The notes: generated from the sequence alone by a model not told the origin. 64,000 nt of DNA from VRUE01 sp963698085 (GCA_963698085.1 OY969122.1:1984001-2048000), one strand, 5' to 3'; counted from the stretch's first letter, positions 49,090 through 58,981 are shown. Program-made: numbers and translations.

Positions 49090-49458
49090 ATGAAAAAAAT
49101 AGAGGCGTTCATCCGCCACGAGGCGTTTGAGCCGATCAGGGCCGAACTGCTCGACAAGGGATTCCCGTCCCTGTCGATCGTCGAGGCCAAGGGATCGGGC
49201 AGGCAGAAGGGGATAGTCGAGAAGTACCGCGGCTCGACCCTCACTGTCAACGTCCGACCCAAACTGAAGCTCGAGGTCGTGGTCGAGGACAAAGACAAGC
49301 CCCTCGTCGTCGAGACGATCCTCAAGCACGCCCGCACGGGCGAGGTCGGCGACGGCAAGATCTTCGTCTTGCCGGTGGAGGAAGCGATTCGCATCCGCAC
49401 CGGTGAGGGGGGAGAGACGGTCTTGCAAGCTCACTCCGAGGAGGAGATCCCAGCCTAA
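49090..49458 (+). CDS. glnB: PII-family nitrogen regulator GlnB/GlnK without Tyr51
   Basis: A 122-residue PII protein, the typical size. It begins MKKIEAFIRHEAFEPIRAEL; the T-loop reads GSGRQKGIVEKYRGSTLTV, followed by PKLKLEVVVEDKD (usually PKVKIEIVV) and the ATP/2-oxoglutarate-binding GDGKIFVLPVEEAIRIRTGE. Residue 51, the uridylylation or adenylylation Tyr in most bacteria, is Leu here, while Ser49 (the cyanobacterial phosphorylation position) is present. So the usual covalent modification at this site is unlikely. It follows amt and precedes a large structured element that includes a terminator-like hairpin. Confidence 0.93.
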   Translation: MKKIEAFIRHEAFEPIRAELLDKGFPSLSIVEAKGSGRQKGIVEKYRGSTLTVNVRPKLKLEVVVEDKDKPLVVETILKHARTGEVGDGKIFVLPVEEAIRIRTGEGGETVLQAHSEEEIPA

Positions 49459-49474
49459 TCCTCGGGTCAGTCTG

Positions 49475-49600
49475 CGGAACCCCTGCTGGCCTGTCCCGGC
49501 AGGGGTTCCGCTTAACTTTTTTTGAAGACAGCTTGCGGCCGTCCGCGGGCGCTTTCGCAAAAAAAGTACAAGACGCTCCACCCCTGCCGGGACAGGCCTG
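49475..49600 (+). repeat. Family 3 structured element, copy A
   Basis: 19-bp perfect arms (49488-49506 and 49580-49598) enclose a core shared with copy B (57312-57426): 65 of 75 bases identical. The core holds CTTAACTTTTTTTG and the complementary CAAAAAAAGT, which can form an inner stem, and GGCCGTCCG. Upstream, CGGAACCCCTGC (49475-49486) can instead pair with GCAGGGGTTCCG (49499-49510), giving a hairpin followed by a T7 tract, a plausible terminator for amt-glnB. It may be an RNA element or a mobile DNA repeat. Confidence 0.7.
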
Positions 49601-49671
49601 GAGTGCATCTCGGGAGGGAGCCCAGGACATGCCTGTAGCTCGTCGGCAGCGCTCTTTAGCCTCGCTGCTTC

Positions 49672-50859
49672 ATGGCTGACGAACGCATTTCCCTCGCCGA
49701 GGCTTCGCGTCGAGCTGGTGTGCCCGCGAGCACGCTCAAACGGTGGGCTGAGGAGAAGGTTGTTCCGGTGCGGCGGGGGCGGTGGACTGCTGCGGCTGCG
49801 GCGCAGGCTCGGGTTGTGGCGCGGATGCGCGAGCGGGGGCATTCGCTCGAGGAGCTGAAGCGGGCGGGTCGCGAGGGGCGGCTTGCCTTCGGCTTCGTCG
49901 AGGACTTGCTCCCCGCCGCCGAAGAGGAGGCGAGGGTCGAGGACGTGGCGCGGGAGACCGGCCTCGAGCCTGAACTGATCGAGCGCATCCTCGTCATCCT
50001 CGGCACCCCCCTGGGGCGAGAGCGGAAGCTCAGCCCCGAGGACGTCAGGGCGCTGCGCCACTGCGCGCGGGTGCTGGCCGCTGGCTTCCCCCTCGTCGCC
50101 TTCCTGCAGTTGGTCCGCGTCTACGTGCAGTCGATGCGGCGGATCGCCGACGCCGAGGTGCGGCTCTTCCACCTCTACGTGCACGAGCCGATGATTCGTG
50201 ACGCGCTGCCGGAGCTGGAGATCGCCGAGGAGATGGGCGAGCTGGCCGCCGACATCCTGCCGCTGGCGGCGCCCCTGACCGACTACTTACACACCCGCTA
50301 CCTGCGCTACTTCACCGAACAGGACGTGGTCGGGCACATGGAGACCGACCTGGACCCGGCCGCCCCTCACCTCGGCCAGGTGCCGGTGACGCTCTGCTTC
50401 ATCGACCTCACCGGCTTCACCCGCTACACCGAGGAGGAGGGAGATCTGGAGGCGCTCGACGTGGTCGAGAACTTCGTCGAAACGGTCGAGTCGACGCTGC
50501 CCCCGGAGGCGACGGTGGTGAAGACGATCGGCGATGAGGTGATGGTCGTCTCCCCGGACCCGGCCTCGCTGACCGAGTGGGCGGTCGGGTTGCTCGACCG
50601 CTTCCCCGAGCGGCCGCGGCCGCGGGTCGGAATCCACTACGCCAACGCCGTCTACCGCGACGGCGACTACTTCGGCACCCACGTCAACCTCGTCCACCGT
50701 GTCGTCGGTCGCGCCCAGGCGGGCGAGGTCCTGGTCACCGACACCGTCACCGGCTCGCTCGAGGAACGCGGCCTGGCCTGCGAGCCGATCGGCGAGGTCG
50801 ACCTGAAGGGCTTCCCGGTCGCGACGCCGCTCTACATAGTTCGCCGTGTTCTCGACTGA
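49672..50859 (+). CDS. Class III adenylate/guanylate cyclase with MerR-like and regulatory domains
   Basis: A 395-residue protein. The N-terminal 70 residues are a MerR-like winged helix (ISLAEASRRAGVPASTLKRW; RMRERGHSLEELKR). Residues 75-230 resemble the adenylate cyclase regulatory domain of pH- or lipid-responsive actinobacterial cyclases (VLAAGFPLVAFLQLVRVYVQ). The C-terminal catalytic domain has both metal-binding Asp motifs (CFIDLTGFTRYT, about residue 242; KTIGDEVMVV, about 283) and YFGTHVNLVHRVVGRAQAGE. It would make cAMP. Its stop TGA shares bases with a 50-bp palindrome. Confidence 0.88.
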   Translation: MADERISLAEASRRAGVPASTLKRWAEEKVVPVRRGRWTAAAAAQARVVARMRERGHSLEELKRAGREGRLAFGFVEDLLPAAEEEARVEDVARETGLEPELIERILVILGTPLGRERKLSPEDVRALRHCARVLAAGFPLVAFLQLVRVYVQSMRRIADAEVRLFHLYVHEPMIRDALPELEIAEEMGELAADILPLAAPLTDYLHTRYLRYFTEQDVVGHMETDLDPAAPHLGQVPVTLCFIDLTGFTRYTEEEGDLEALDVVENFVETVESTLPPEATVVKTIGDEVMVVSPDPASLTEWAVGLLDRFPERPRPRVGIHYANAVYRDGDYFGTHVNLVHRVVGRAQAGEVLVTDTVTGSLEERGLACEPIGEVDLKGFPVATPLYIVRRVLD

Positions 50860-50907
50860 CGTGCCGGTGCTGCGGTGTCCATATGGACACCGCAGCACCG
50901 GCACGTC
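50858..50907. repeat. Family 1 50-bp palindrome, copy 5 (perfect, type B spacers)
   Basis: Perfect palindrome with spacers CTGCGGT and ACCGCAG. The cyclase stop TGA (50857-50859) overlaps its first bases, and tilS starts 16 bases after it. The right spacer is identical to that of copy 2. Confidence 0.95.
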
Positions 50908-50923
50908 GCGCAACACTTAGGCA

Positions 50924-51862
50924 ATGGAGAGCGAGGGCATGCTCGAGGCGGTGCGCGAAGGCGAGCTCCTGCTCGCCGGCACGCCGCTGGCGGCGATGCT
51001 CTCCGGGGGGCGGGACTCGGTTTGCTTGCTCGATCTTGCGGTGCGCTTGCTAGGTGCGGAGCGCGTTACGGCGCTGCACGTCAATTACGGACTGCGGGAC
51101 GACTCCGACGCTGACGAGGCGCATTGTGTTGCCCTCTGCGAGCGACTCGGCGTGCGCATCGAGATTGAGCGGCCGCGCCGTCCGGAGGGACCGGGCAATC
51201 TGCAGGCCTGGGCACGCGACACGCGCTACGCGGCGGCGGCGCGCCTGGCCGAGGGCGCGGACGCGCTGATCGCCACCGGCCACACCGCCGACGACCAGGT
51301 CGAGACGATCCTCTACCGGCTCGCCTCCTCACCGAGTCGCCGTGCCCTGCTTGGGATGCGTCCGCGTGACGGCAAGCTGGTGAGGCCACTGCTCGGCTTC
51401 ACTCGAGCGCAGACCACCGCTTACTGCGAGGAGCGCGAGCTGGCCTGGCGCGACGACCCGAGCAATGACGAGGGCGGCTACGCGCGTAACCGCGTCCGCC
51501 ACGGCCTAGCCGCGGCCCTGGCCGACGTCCACCCCGCCGCGGCACAGAACGTCTTGCGCACCGCGGCGTTGCTGCGCGACGAGGCTGAGGTCCTCGAAGC
51601 GCTGGTCGCCGCTGAGCTCGACGGCTCGAACGGCTCACCGCGCAACACGATCGAGCTCGACCGCCTGGCCGAGCTGCCACCCGCGCTGCGCCGTCTCGTC
51701 GTCCAGCAGCTCGCCGACCGCGCCGCCGGCCGCCCCGTCGCCGGCGCCGCCCGCCATGCCGAGGAGGTCGCCGCACTTCGCCGCACCGGCACCGCGATGC
51801 TCGACCTCGGCGGCGGCGTCCGCGCGATCGCCGAGCGCGGTACGCTGCGCGCCGAGCGATGA
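50924..51862 (+). CDS. tilS: tRNA(Ile)-lysidine synthase TilS
   Basis: A 312-residue N-type ATPase with the PPi loop SGGRDS (usually SGGxDS), then LHVNYGLRDDSDADEAHC, GHTADDQVETILYRLA (ATP site) and GMRPRDGKLVRPLLGF. It converts cytidine 34 of tRNA(Ile2) to lysidine. It is short (the C-terminal substrate domain seen in E. coli is absent), as in many actinobacteria. In-frame ATG 50939 is an alternative start. It begins the tilS-hpt-ftsH unit, interrupted here by one exported protein gene. Confidence 0.9.
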   Translation: MESEGMLEAVREGELLLAGTPLAAMLSGGRDSVCLLDLAVRLLGAERVTALHVNYGLRDDSDADEAHCVALCERLGVRIEIERPRRPEGPGNLQAWARDTRYAAAARLAEGADALIATGHTADDQVETILYRLASSPSRRALLGMRPRDGKLVRPLLGFTRAQTTAYCEERELAWRDDPSNDEGGYARNRVRHGLAAALADVHPAAAQNVLRTAALLRDEAEVLEALVAAELDGSNGSPRNTIELDRLAELPPALRRLVVQQLADRAAGRPVAGAARHAEEVAALRRTGTAMLDLGGGVRAIAERGTLRAER

Positions 51863-52824
51863 GATCGCGCCTCGCAATGCTGGCTTCCTGCGCGATCCTC
51901 GCGTGCCTTGCGGCTTCGCTGCCGTCGGCCGCGGCGGCCGCGCGGACCACGGCCGAATTCGACCTCGAGGCGACGAACGGCTACACGGCTTACTTCAGAT
52001 TTTTCGGCGACAGGGCCTCGGTCGGTGTGATTCGGCTCCCGAACCTGTTGGCGGTCCTCTCGGCCTCCTACCTATCCGAGGGAAGGCGCGAGGGCGACCG
52101 GATGCGCGCCCGCTTCGGCAGTCGCGGCCGTGTCGCGGTCGAGTTCAAACCGACCGGAAAGGCGAGCCGCCGCCACCCGCCGCGCCGCTGCGAGGGCAAG
52201 CCCCGGGTGACGCAGCCCGGCGTCTTTGCCGGCACGATCAGGTTCAGGGGCGAGGGCGGTTACACGAACGTCGACGCGACGCGAGTCAAGGGCCATGTGC
52301 ACGTTACGCCGCGCTGGAGGTGCAAACGCGGAAAGGCGTCGCGCAGCGCGCGCTCGTCGTCCGCGCCGGGCCGGGTCCCGCTGGGCCTCGACCCGGAAGC
52401 CGAAAGGTTCACCGTCCTCGATGTGCAATCGGATGACGGCCGTGTGTCGTTTGGCGCCAGTGCGACGCGGCCGCGGGGGCGATCCGGCGAAACGCTCTTC
52501 ACCGCGGCGCGGATCGAGTCGCGGCCGAGCCTGACCATCTTCCGTTCCGCCTTTGCCCACGGCGAGGACGAGGCCTTCACTTTCGACGAAGCGCTGAGCA
52601 CGGCGAGCGCCGCCCCGCCCCCGCCCTTCTCAGGCACAGCGGCCTTCATCCGCGACGCCGGCGGCAAAGTCTGCGTCCGCTACCCATGCGAGCGCAGCTC
52701 CTGGCTCGGGCCGCTGGCCGTCGACTTCCCCGGCGCCAAGGACGTACCGCTCGCCGGCGCAACCTTCCAAGCGCGGCTCTATCGGTCTGGCCCCTTCGGA
52801 GTCAAAGTCGGATCCGGCGAATGA
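51859..52824 (+). CDS. Exported protein of unknown function between tilS and hpt
   Basis: A 321-residue protein with a signal peptide (MLASCAILACLAASLPSAAA). The mature part has Cys in RRCEGKP, RWRCKR, and KVCVRYPCERSSW, and beta-type segments (VGVIRLPNLLAVLSASYL; LTIFRSAFAHGEDEAFTF). No family is recognised. It overlaps the tilS stop by four bases (ATGA) and its own stop overlaps the hpt start (ATGA), so it is translationally locked into the operon. This gene is not part of the usual tilS-hpt-ftsH order. Confidence 0.7.
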   Translation: MRSRLAMLASCAILACLAASLPSAAAAARTTAEFDLEATNGYTAYFRFFGDRASVGVIRLPNLLAVLSASYLSEGRREGDRMRARFGSRGRVAVEFKPTGKASRRHPPRRCEGKPRVTQPGVFAGTIRFRGEGGYTNVDATRVKGHVHVTPRWRCKRGKASRSARSSSAPGRVPLGLDPEAERFTVLDVQSDDGRVSFGASATRPRGRSGETLFTAARIESRPSLTIFRSAFAHGEDEAFTFDEALSTASAAPPPPFSGTAAFIRDAGGKVCVRYPCERSSWLGPLAVDFPGAKDVPLAGATFQARLYRSGPFGVKVGSGE

Positions 52825-53348
52825 GCGACTCGGCGGTCGGCGAGACCCTGGTCTCCGGCGAGGATCTGCAGCGGCGGGTTGCCGAGCTCGGCGAGCAAAT
52901 CAGCGAGGACTACGCTGGCCGCGATCTGTTCATGGTCGGCGTGCTGAAGGGCGCGGTGATCTTCCTCGCCGACCTGATGCGACATCTGGAGGTCCCCTGC
53001 GAGATCGACTTCATGGCCGTCTCCAGCTACGGCTCGCAGACCGACTCCTCCGGCGTCGTCCGCATCCTCAAGGACCTCGACGCGCCGATCGAAGGCCGCC
53101 ACGTGCTGATCGTCGAGGACATCATCGATTCCGGGCTCACGCTCCAGTACCTGATGCGCAACCTCAACGCCCGCGGCCCGGCCTCGCTCGAGGCTTGCGC
53201 GCTGCTGACCAAGCCCGACCGCCTGCGGGTCGATCTCGAGCCACGCTACGTCGGCTTCCGTATTGCCGACCGCTTTGCGATCGGCTACGGCCTCGATCAC
53301 GCGCAGCGTTACCGCAACCTCGACTACGTCGCTGCGTTGGACGAGTAG
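52821..53348 (+). CDS. hpt: Hypoxanthine phosphoribosyltransferase
   Basis: A 175-residue PRTase starting ATG 52821 (MSDSAVGETLVSGEDLQRRV). The PRPP motif is VLIVEDIIDSGLTL, with VGVLKGAVIFLADLMRHL, SSYGSQTDSSGVVRI (flexible loop) and the C-terminal GFRIADRFAIGYGLDH. It salvages hypoxanthine and guanine to IMP and GMP. tilS-hpt-ftsH is a conserved neighbourhood across actinobacteria and firmicutes. Confidence 0.94.
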   Translation: MSDSAVGETLVSGEDLQRRVAELGEQISEDYAGRDLFMVGVLKGAVIFLADLMRHLEVPCEIDFMAVSSYGSQTDSSGVVRILKDLDAPIEGRHVLIVEDIIDSGLTLQYLMRNLNARGPASLEACALLTKPDRLRVDLEPRYVGFRIADRFAIGYGLDHAQRYRNLDYVAALDE

Positions 53349-53414
53349 ATGATTGGGATTGCTCATCCAAAGCGGCCAGGCGCGGAAACCGCCCTGGTAC
53401 GCTGAATTTTCCTT

Positions 53415-55376
<1,962 letters not shown>

Positions 55377-55384
55377 TTCGCGCA

Positions 55385-55508
55385 GGGGCTCCGGGGCTAC
55401 CTCGCCAGTGCCTAAATCCGCCTTCGGCGGATTGATCTGGTGCCCCTTCGGGGCGAAAACACTCCGCGGTGCCGGGGGGAGGCACTGTCGAGGCAGCCCC
55501 GAAGCCCC
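55385..55508. repeat. Branched inverted-repeat element between ftsH and folP
   Basis: Outer arms of 29 bases (55385-55413 with 55480-55508) are complementary except three positions. Inside are two UUCG-capped hairpins, AATCCGCCTTCGGCGGATT (55415-55433) and GCCCCTTCGGGGC (55442-55454), and a smaller possible hairpin near 55470. It begins nine bases after the ftsH stop. Two stable UUCG loops inside a long stem suggest an RNA structure; it could be a terminator or a structured mobile repeat. It is single copy here. Confidence 0.6.
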
Positions 55509-55536
55509 TCCCGTGAGAGCTGGTGATACTTCGTCC

Positions 55537-56322
55537 ATGAATCCCAAGCTGATGGGCGTTGTCAATGTCACTCCCGATTCGTTTTCGGACGGGGGGCTTT
55601 TTCTTGACGCGGAAGCTGCGATCGATCACGGCCGTGAGCTGGCTGAGCAGGGGGCCGAGATCCTCGACATCGGGGGGGAATCGACTCGGCCGGGTGCCGA
55701 GGAGGTGTCCGCGGAGGAGGAGCTGGCGCGGGTTGCGCCGGTCGTCGCTGGACTGGCGGAGGCCGCGACTGTTTCGATCGATACGTCGAAGGTGGCCGTT
55801 GCCGAGGCGGCGCTCGATGCCGGGGCGACGATCGTCAACGACGTTACCGCGCTGCGGGGCGACCCCGAGATCGGCGCGCTCTGCGCCGAGCGGGATGCTG
55901 GCCTGGTCCTGATGCACATGCAGGGAGACCCGCGCACGATGCAGGAGGCGCCGACCTACGACGACGTGGTCGATGACGTCAAGGTCTTCCTCGCCGAGCG
56001 TATGCAGTCGGCCATCGACGCGGGCGTTGCCGAGGAGCGGATCTGGCTCGATCCCGGGATTGGTTTCGGCAAGAACCTCGATCACAATCTCGAGCTGCTG
56101 CGCCGGCTCGGCGAGCTGCGCGAGCTGGGGCGACCGCTCGTCGTTGGCGCCTCGCGCAAGAGCTTCATCGGCAAGATCGACGGCTCCGCGGTCGGCGATC
56201 GGCTCGGCGGCACGATCGCTTCCTCGGTCCTCGCCGCTGCCGAGGGCGCCGACATACTGCGTGTCCACGACGTCGACGAGGTCGCTCAGGCGCTGAGGGT
56301 CGCCGGCGCGATCCTCGGGTAG
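55537..56322 (+). CDS. folP: Dihydropteroate synthase
   Basis: A 261-residue TIM-barrel enzyme starting MNPKLMGVVNVTPDSFSDGG, the conserved start. Other motifs are LDIGGESTRPGAEEVS, VSIDTSKVAVAEAAL, IVNDVTALRGD, LMHMQGDPRTMQ and LDPGIGFGKNLDHNL with VGASRKSFIG. It condenses p-aminobenzoate with dihydropterin pyrophosphate and is the sulfonamide target. ATG 55537 is chosen from the conserved start; longer upstream readings overlap ftsH. It is followed by folB and folK. Confidence 0.95.
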   Translation: MNPKLMGVVNVTPDSFSDGGLFLDAEAAIDHGRELAEQGAEILDIGGESTRPGAEEVSAEEELARVAPVVAGLAEAATVSIDTSKVAVAEAALDAGATIVNDVTALRGDPEIGALCAERDAGLVLMHMQGDPRTMQEAPTYDDVVDDVKVFLAERMQSAIDAGVAEERIWLDPGIGFGKNLDHNLELLRRLGELRELGRPLVVGASRKSFIGKIDGSAVGDRLGGTIASSVLAAAEGADILRVHDVDEVAQALRVAGAILG

Positions 56323-56340
56323 ATAGGTTTGCGCCCTCCC

Positions 56341-56766
56341 ATGGAGGAACCGAACGGCAATGGGATCGAGTCGCGGGTCGAGGTCGACCTGCGTGGCATC
56401 TCGATCTACACCCATCACGGCGTCAGCGACGCCGAGCAGGAGGTCGGCCAGCGGCTCGAGTTCGACCTCTCCTTCGACGTGCCCGATTGCGACGCGGTCC
56501 TCACCGATCGGATCGAGGACACCGTCGACTACAGCGAGGTCTGCGACATCGTCGCCCTCGCCGCGACCGAGCGCAGCTACCGCACGCTCGAGCGTCTCGC
56601 CCAGGTGATCGGCCAGCGGCTGATCGAGCGCTATGGCTGCAACTCGGTTCGCGTGCGCGCCGCTAAGCCCGAGCCGCCGCTGCCGCTCTCGCTCCAAGAG
56701 GTCGGCGTCGAGGTAACCCAGGAGCGCAGCGAGGAGGATGAAGAAGAGAACGGCGAGGAGTCCTAG
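56341..56766 (+). CDS. folB: Dihydroneopterin aldolase
   Basis: A 141-residue FolB protein with VDLRGISIYTHHGVSDAEQEVGQ split over the first 40 residues, the conserved Tyr/His/Glu of the pterin site, DTVDYSEVCDIV and the catalytic-site Lys region VRAAKPEPPLPL. An acidic tail (EEDEEENGEES) follows. ATG 56341 is favoured; TTG 56329 would add four residues. It splits dihydroneopterin to the folate precursor 6-hydroxymethyl-dihydropterin. folK follows, separated only by a 50-bp palindrome. Confidence 0.92.
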   Translation: MEEPNGNGIESRVEVDLRGISIYTHHGVSDAEQEVGQRLEFDLSFDVPDCDAVLTDRIEDTVDYSEVCDIVALAATERSYRTLERLAQVIGQRLIERYGCNSVRVRAAKPEPPLPLSLQEVGVEVTQERSEEDEEENGEES

Positions 56767-56816
56767 GACGTGCCGGTGGAGCGAGGTCCATATGGACACT
56801 GGAGCACCGGCACGTC
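56767..56816. repeat. Family 1 50-bp palindrome, copy 6, exactly filling the folB-folK gap
   Basis: Constant arms and core with spacers GAGCGAG (left) and ACTGGAG (right), which are not complementary. The folB TAG ends at 56766, and the folK ATG starts at 56817, so the repeat fills the gap exactly. Confidence 0.95.
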
Positions 56817-57314
56817 ATGATGCGCGTCGGCTACCTCGGGCTTGGGTCGAACGTCGGTGATCGCGCCGGGCATTTGCGGGCGGCGATTGAGCTGCTCGGC
56901 GAGCAGGGGGTGGAGGTCGAGGCGGTGTCCTCGGCCTACGAGACCGAACCGGTCGGCGAGGTGCTGGATCAGCCCGACTTCCTCAACGCCGCGATCCGCA
57001 TCCACACTGAGCTCGAGCCGGAGCCGCTGCTCGAAGTCTGCAAGGCGATCGAGGTTGAGCAAGGCCGCATGCTCGCCGCATCTCGCCACAGTCCCCGGCC
57101 CCTAGACATCGACCTGCTCCTGCTCGCCGACCTAGAGCTCTCGACCGAACGCTTGACGCTTCCCCACCCCGAGGTAACCAGCCGCCGCTTCGTCCTAGCC
57201 CCCCTGCTCGAACTAGACCCCAGCTTGACCCTCCCCGACGGCACGAAGCTCGCCAACGCTCTCGCCGCCCTCGGCCCCGGCCAGCGCGTGGACCGAGTCA
57301 GCTCGCTCGACTAA
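56817..57314 (+). CDS. folK: 2-amino-4-hydroxy-6-hydroxymethyldihydropteridine pyrophosphokinase
   Basis: A 165-residue HPPK: GYLGLGSNVGDRAGHL (start), SSAYETEPVGEVLDQPDFLN, EVCKAIEVEQGR, PRPLDIDLLLLADLEL (usually PRTLDIDLL) and LPHPEVTSRRFVLAPLLEL. It pyrophosphorylates hydroxymethyl-dihydropterin before FolP acts. The stop TAA lies at the beginning of a large inverted repeat. The folP-folB-folK order is a normal folate cluster. Confidence 0.94.
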   Translation: MMRVGYLGLGSNVGDRAGHLRAAIELLGEQGVEVEAVSSAYETEPVGEVLDQPDFLNAAIRIHTELEPEPLLEVCKAIEVEQGRMLAASRHSPRPLDIDLLLLADLELSTERLTLPHPEVTSRRFVLAPLLELDPSLTLPDGTKLANALAALGPGQRVDRVSSLD

Positions 57315-57426
57315 GGCCCGTCCGGTAGGGCTGGAACGTCTTGTACTTTTTTTGCGGCGGCGTTCTCGGACGGCCACAAACTGTCTTCAAAAAAAGTTAA
57401 GTGGAAGCCCTACCGGACGGGCCTTA
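57312..57426 (-). repeat. Family 3 structured element, copy B
   Basis: 21-bp perfect arms (57312-57332 and 57406-57426) flank a core that, read on the minus strand, matches copy A (CTTAACTTTTTTTGAAGACAG shortened; 65/75 identical). The arms differ from copy A but keep complementarity, including at least three compensating changes. The TAA of folK and of the convergent GST-like gene are both the first bases of the arms. T7 tracts face both directions, so it could terminate both genes. Confidence 0.72.
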
Positions 57427-58179
57427 CGCCGCAGCGGGCGCGCTACGCAAGGGCTGCAACCAGGCCGGCGGGAAGATCGGCGGTACGTCGCCGGGCAGCT
57501 TTGGCTGGACCCGCTCGGCGAGGCGGCCAGCGGGCCGCGCCTCGATCAGCGGGCGCAGGTCCTGCATCGTCATCGCCAGGCGGATGCTCGGCGCGATCTG
57601 AAAGTCGGCCGCGTTCAGCTCCTCACCGTCGAGCGTTCCCTCGGCGATCAGGTCGTCGACCCGCTGCAGCAGCCCGCCGAGCTTGGCCAGATCGGCACGG
57701 ACGTTCTCGTCGCTGGCCTCGTTGAAGTGGGCGGAGAGGGCGACGATCGGAGCTGCGGTTTTTATCGCCAGCCCGATCGGGATTCCGAGCCTGGCTTCCT
57801 CCGAGAAGCTGCGCAGGGGCGCCTTGTCCTTCTTCAGCGCCCACCAGATCAGCTGCCGGACCGGGTGCTGGAGCTCCTCGTCGCCGAAGCGCTCCGCCTC
57901 CTCGACCGCGGCGAGCTTCTCGGAGTCGGCCGGGAACAGCGCCGGCTCGGGCCGGAGTCGCTCCAGCTCACGGGCGATCTCGCGCGAGCCCTGCACCTTC
58001 TTGCCGTCGATCTTGATCGCCGGCACCGTGTTGCGGGGAAAGCCGAGGCCGCGTACGACCAGCTTCGAGATCACCGGGAAGAGGTCGGTGCGCTTGAACT
58101 CGATGCCCTTGTATTTGAGCATCAGCTGCGCTGCCACACCGGGGTGCGATCCCGGGATCGTGTAGAGCCGAACGTTCAC
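57424..58179 (-). CDS. Glutathione S-transferase-like protein
   Basis: GTG 58179 gives 251 residues. The N-terminal thioredoxin-like domain has VRLYTIPGSHPGVAAQLML, with SHPG in the place of the usual Ser/Cys site, and NTVPAIKIDGKKVQGSREIA with the cis-Pro and an SREI variant of the QSxxI block. The C-terminal all-helical domain contains FGDEELQHPVRQLIWWAL. Actinobacteria usually lack glutathione, so the thiol may be mycothiol or another; ergothioneine genes are present. Function unknown. Convergent with folK. Confidence 0.75.
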   Translation of the reverse strand: MNVRLYTIPGSHPGVAAQLMLKYKGIEFKRTDLFPVISKLVVRGLGFPRNTVPAIKIDGKKVQGSREIARELERLRPEPALFPADSEKLAAVEEAERFGDEELQHPVRQLIWWALKKDKAPLRSFSEEARLGIPIGLAIKTAAPIVALSAHFNEASDENVRADLAKLGGLLQRVDDLIAEGTLDGEELNAADFQIAPSIRLAMTMQDLRPLIEARPAGRLAERVQPKLPGDVPPIFPPAWLQPLRSAPAAA

Positions 58180-58219
58180 TTGACGGCGATCCTAACCGGT
58201 GTCGGCCATAATCGCCGCC

Positions 58220-58981
58220 GTGCTGCTCGCAGTCGACGTCGGCAATACGCAGACTCACCTCGGCGCCTTCGACGGCGAGCGCTTGGTCGAGCACTGGCGC
58301 TTTCAAACCCGTGCCGGGGCGACCGGCGACGAGCTGGCCGAGCGGATCAGCGGAATGCTCGCGCTCAGCGGGGTCGGCCTCGATGACATCGATGCCGTCT
58401 GCGTCTCCTCCGTCGTACCGCCGCTCGGCACCCAGTACGAGCAGCTGACCGCTCGCTACACGGGCGCCACTTGCCTTTGCATCGGCCCCGGGGTGAAGAC
58501 CGGGATGCCGATCCGCATCGACAACCCGCTCGAGGTCGGCGCCGATCGGCTCGTCAACGCGGTCGCCGCCTACGATCGTTTTAACGCCGCTTGCGTGGTT
58601 GTCGACTTCGGCACCGGAATCAACTTCGACGCCGTCTCGGCGGCCGGCGAATACCTCGGCGGAGCGATCGCGCCGGGCTTGGAGATTTCGCTGACCGCGC
58701 TGGTCGAACGCGCTGCGCGAATCGGCCGCATCGAACTCGAGGAGCCCGAGACCGCAATCGGCCGCTCCAGCCGGGCGGCGATCCAGTCCGGCGTGGTCTT
58801 CGGCTTCGCCGGCCTGATCGACGGCGTCGTCCGCCGTATTGAGGATGAAATGGACGAGGTGCGATTGCTCGCCACCGGCGGCCTCGCTTCGACGATCGTT
58901 CCCTTCACCGAGACGATCGACGAGGTCGACGAGATGCTTACCCTGAAGGGTCTGCGTCTCATCCATGAGCGGAACACCTAA
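58220..58981 (+). CDS. coaX: Type III pantothenate kinase
   Basis: GTG 58220 gives 253 residues beginning VLLAVDVGNTQTHLGAFDG, the ASKHA-fold P-loop-equivalent of CoaX. Other motifs are NPLEVGADRLVNAVAAYD (pantothenate site), VVVDFGTGINFDAVS (usually DFGTATT) and YLGGAIAPGLEIS. It starts CoA synthesis by phosphorylating pantothenate. The alternative GTG 58199 adds seven residues. It overlaps the next gene, dus, by 17 bases, so the two are coupled. Confidence 0.92.
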   Translation: MLLAVDVGNTQTHLGAFDGERLVEHWRFQTRAGATGDELAERISGMLALSGVGLDDIDAVCVSSVVPPLGTQYEQLTARYTGATCLCIGPGVKTGMPIRIDNPLEVGADRLVNAVAAYDRFNAACVVVDFGTGINFDAVSAAGEYLGGAIAPGLEISLTALVERAARIGRIELEEPETAIGRSSRAAIQSGVVFGFAGLIDGVVRRIEDEMDEVRLLATGGLASTIVPFTETIDEVDEMLTLKGLRLIHERNT

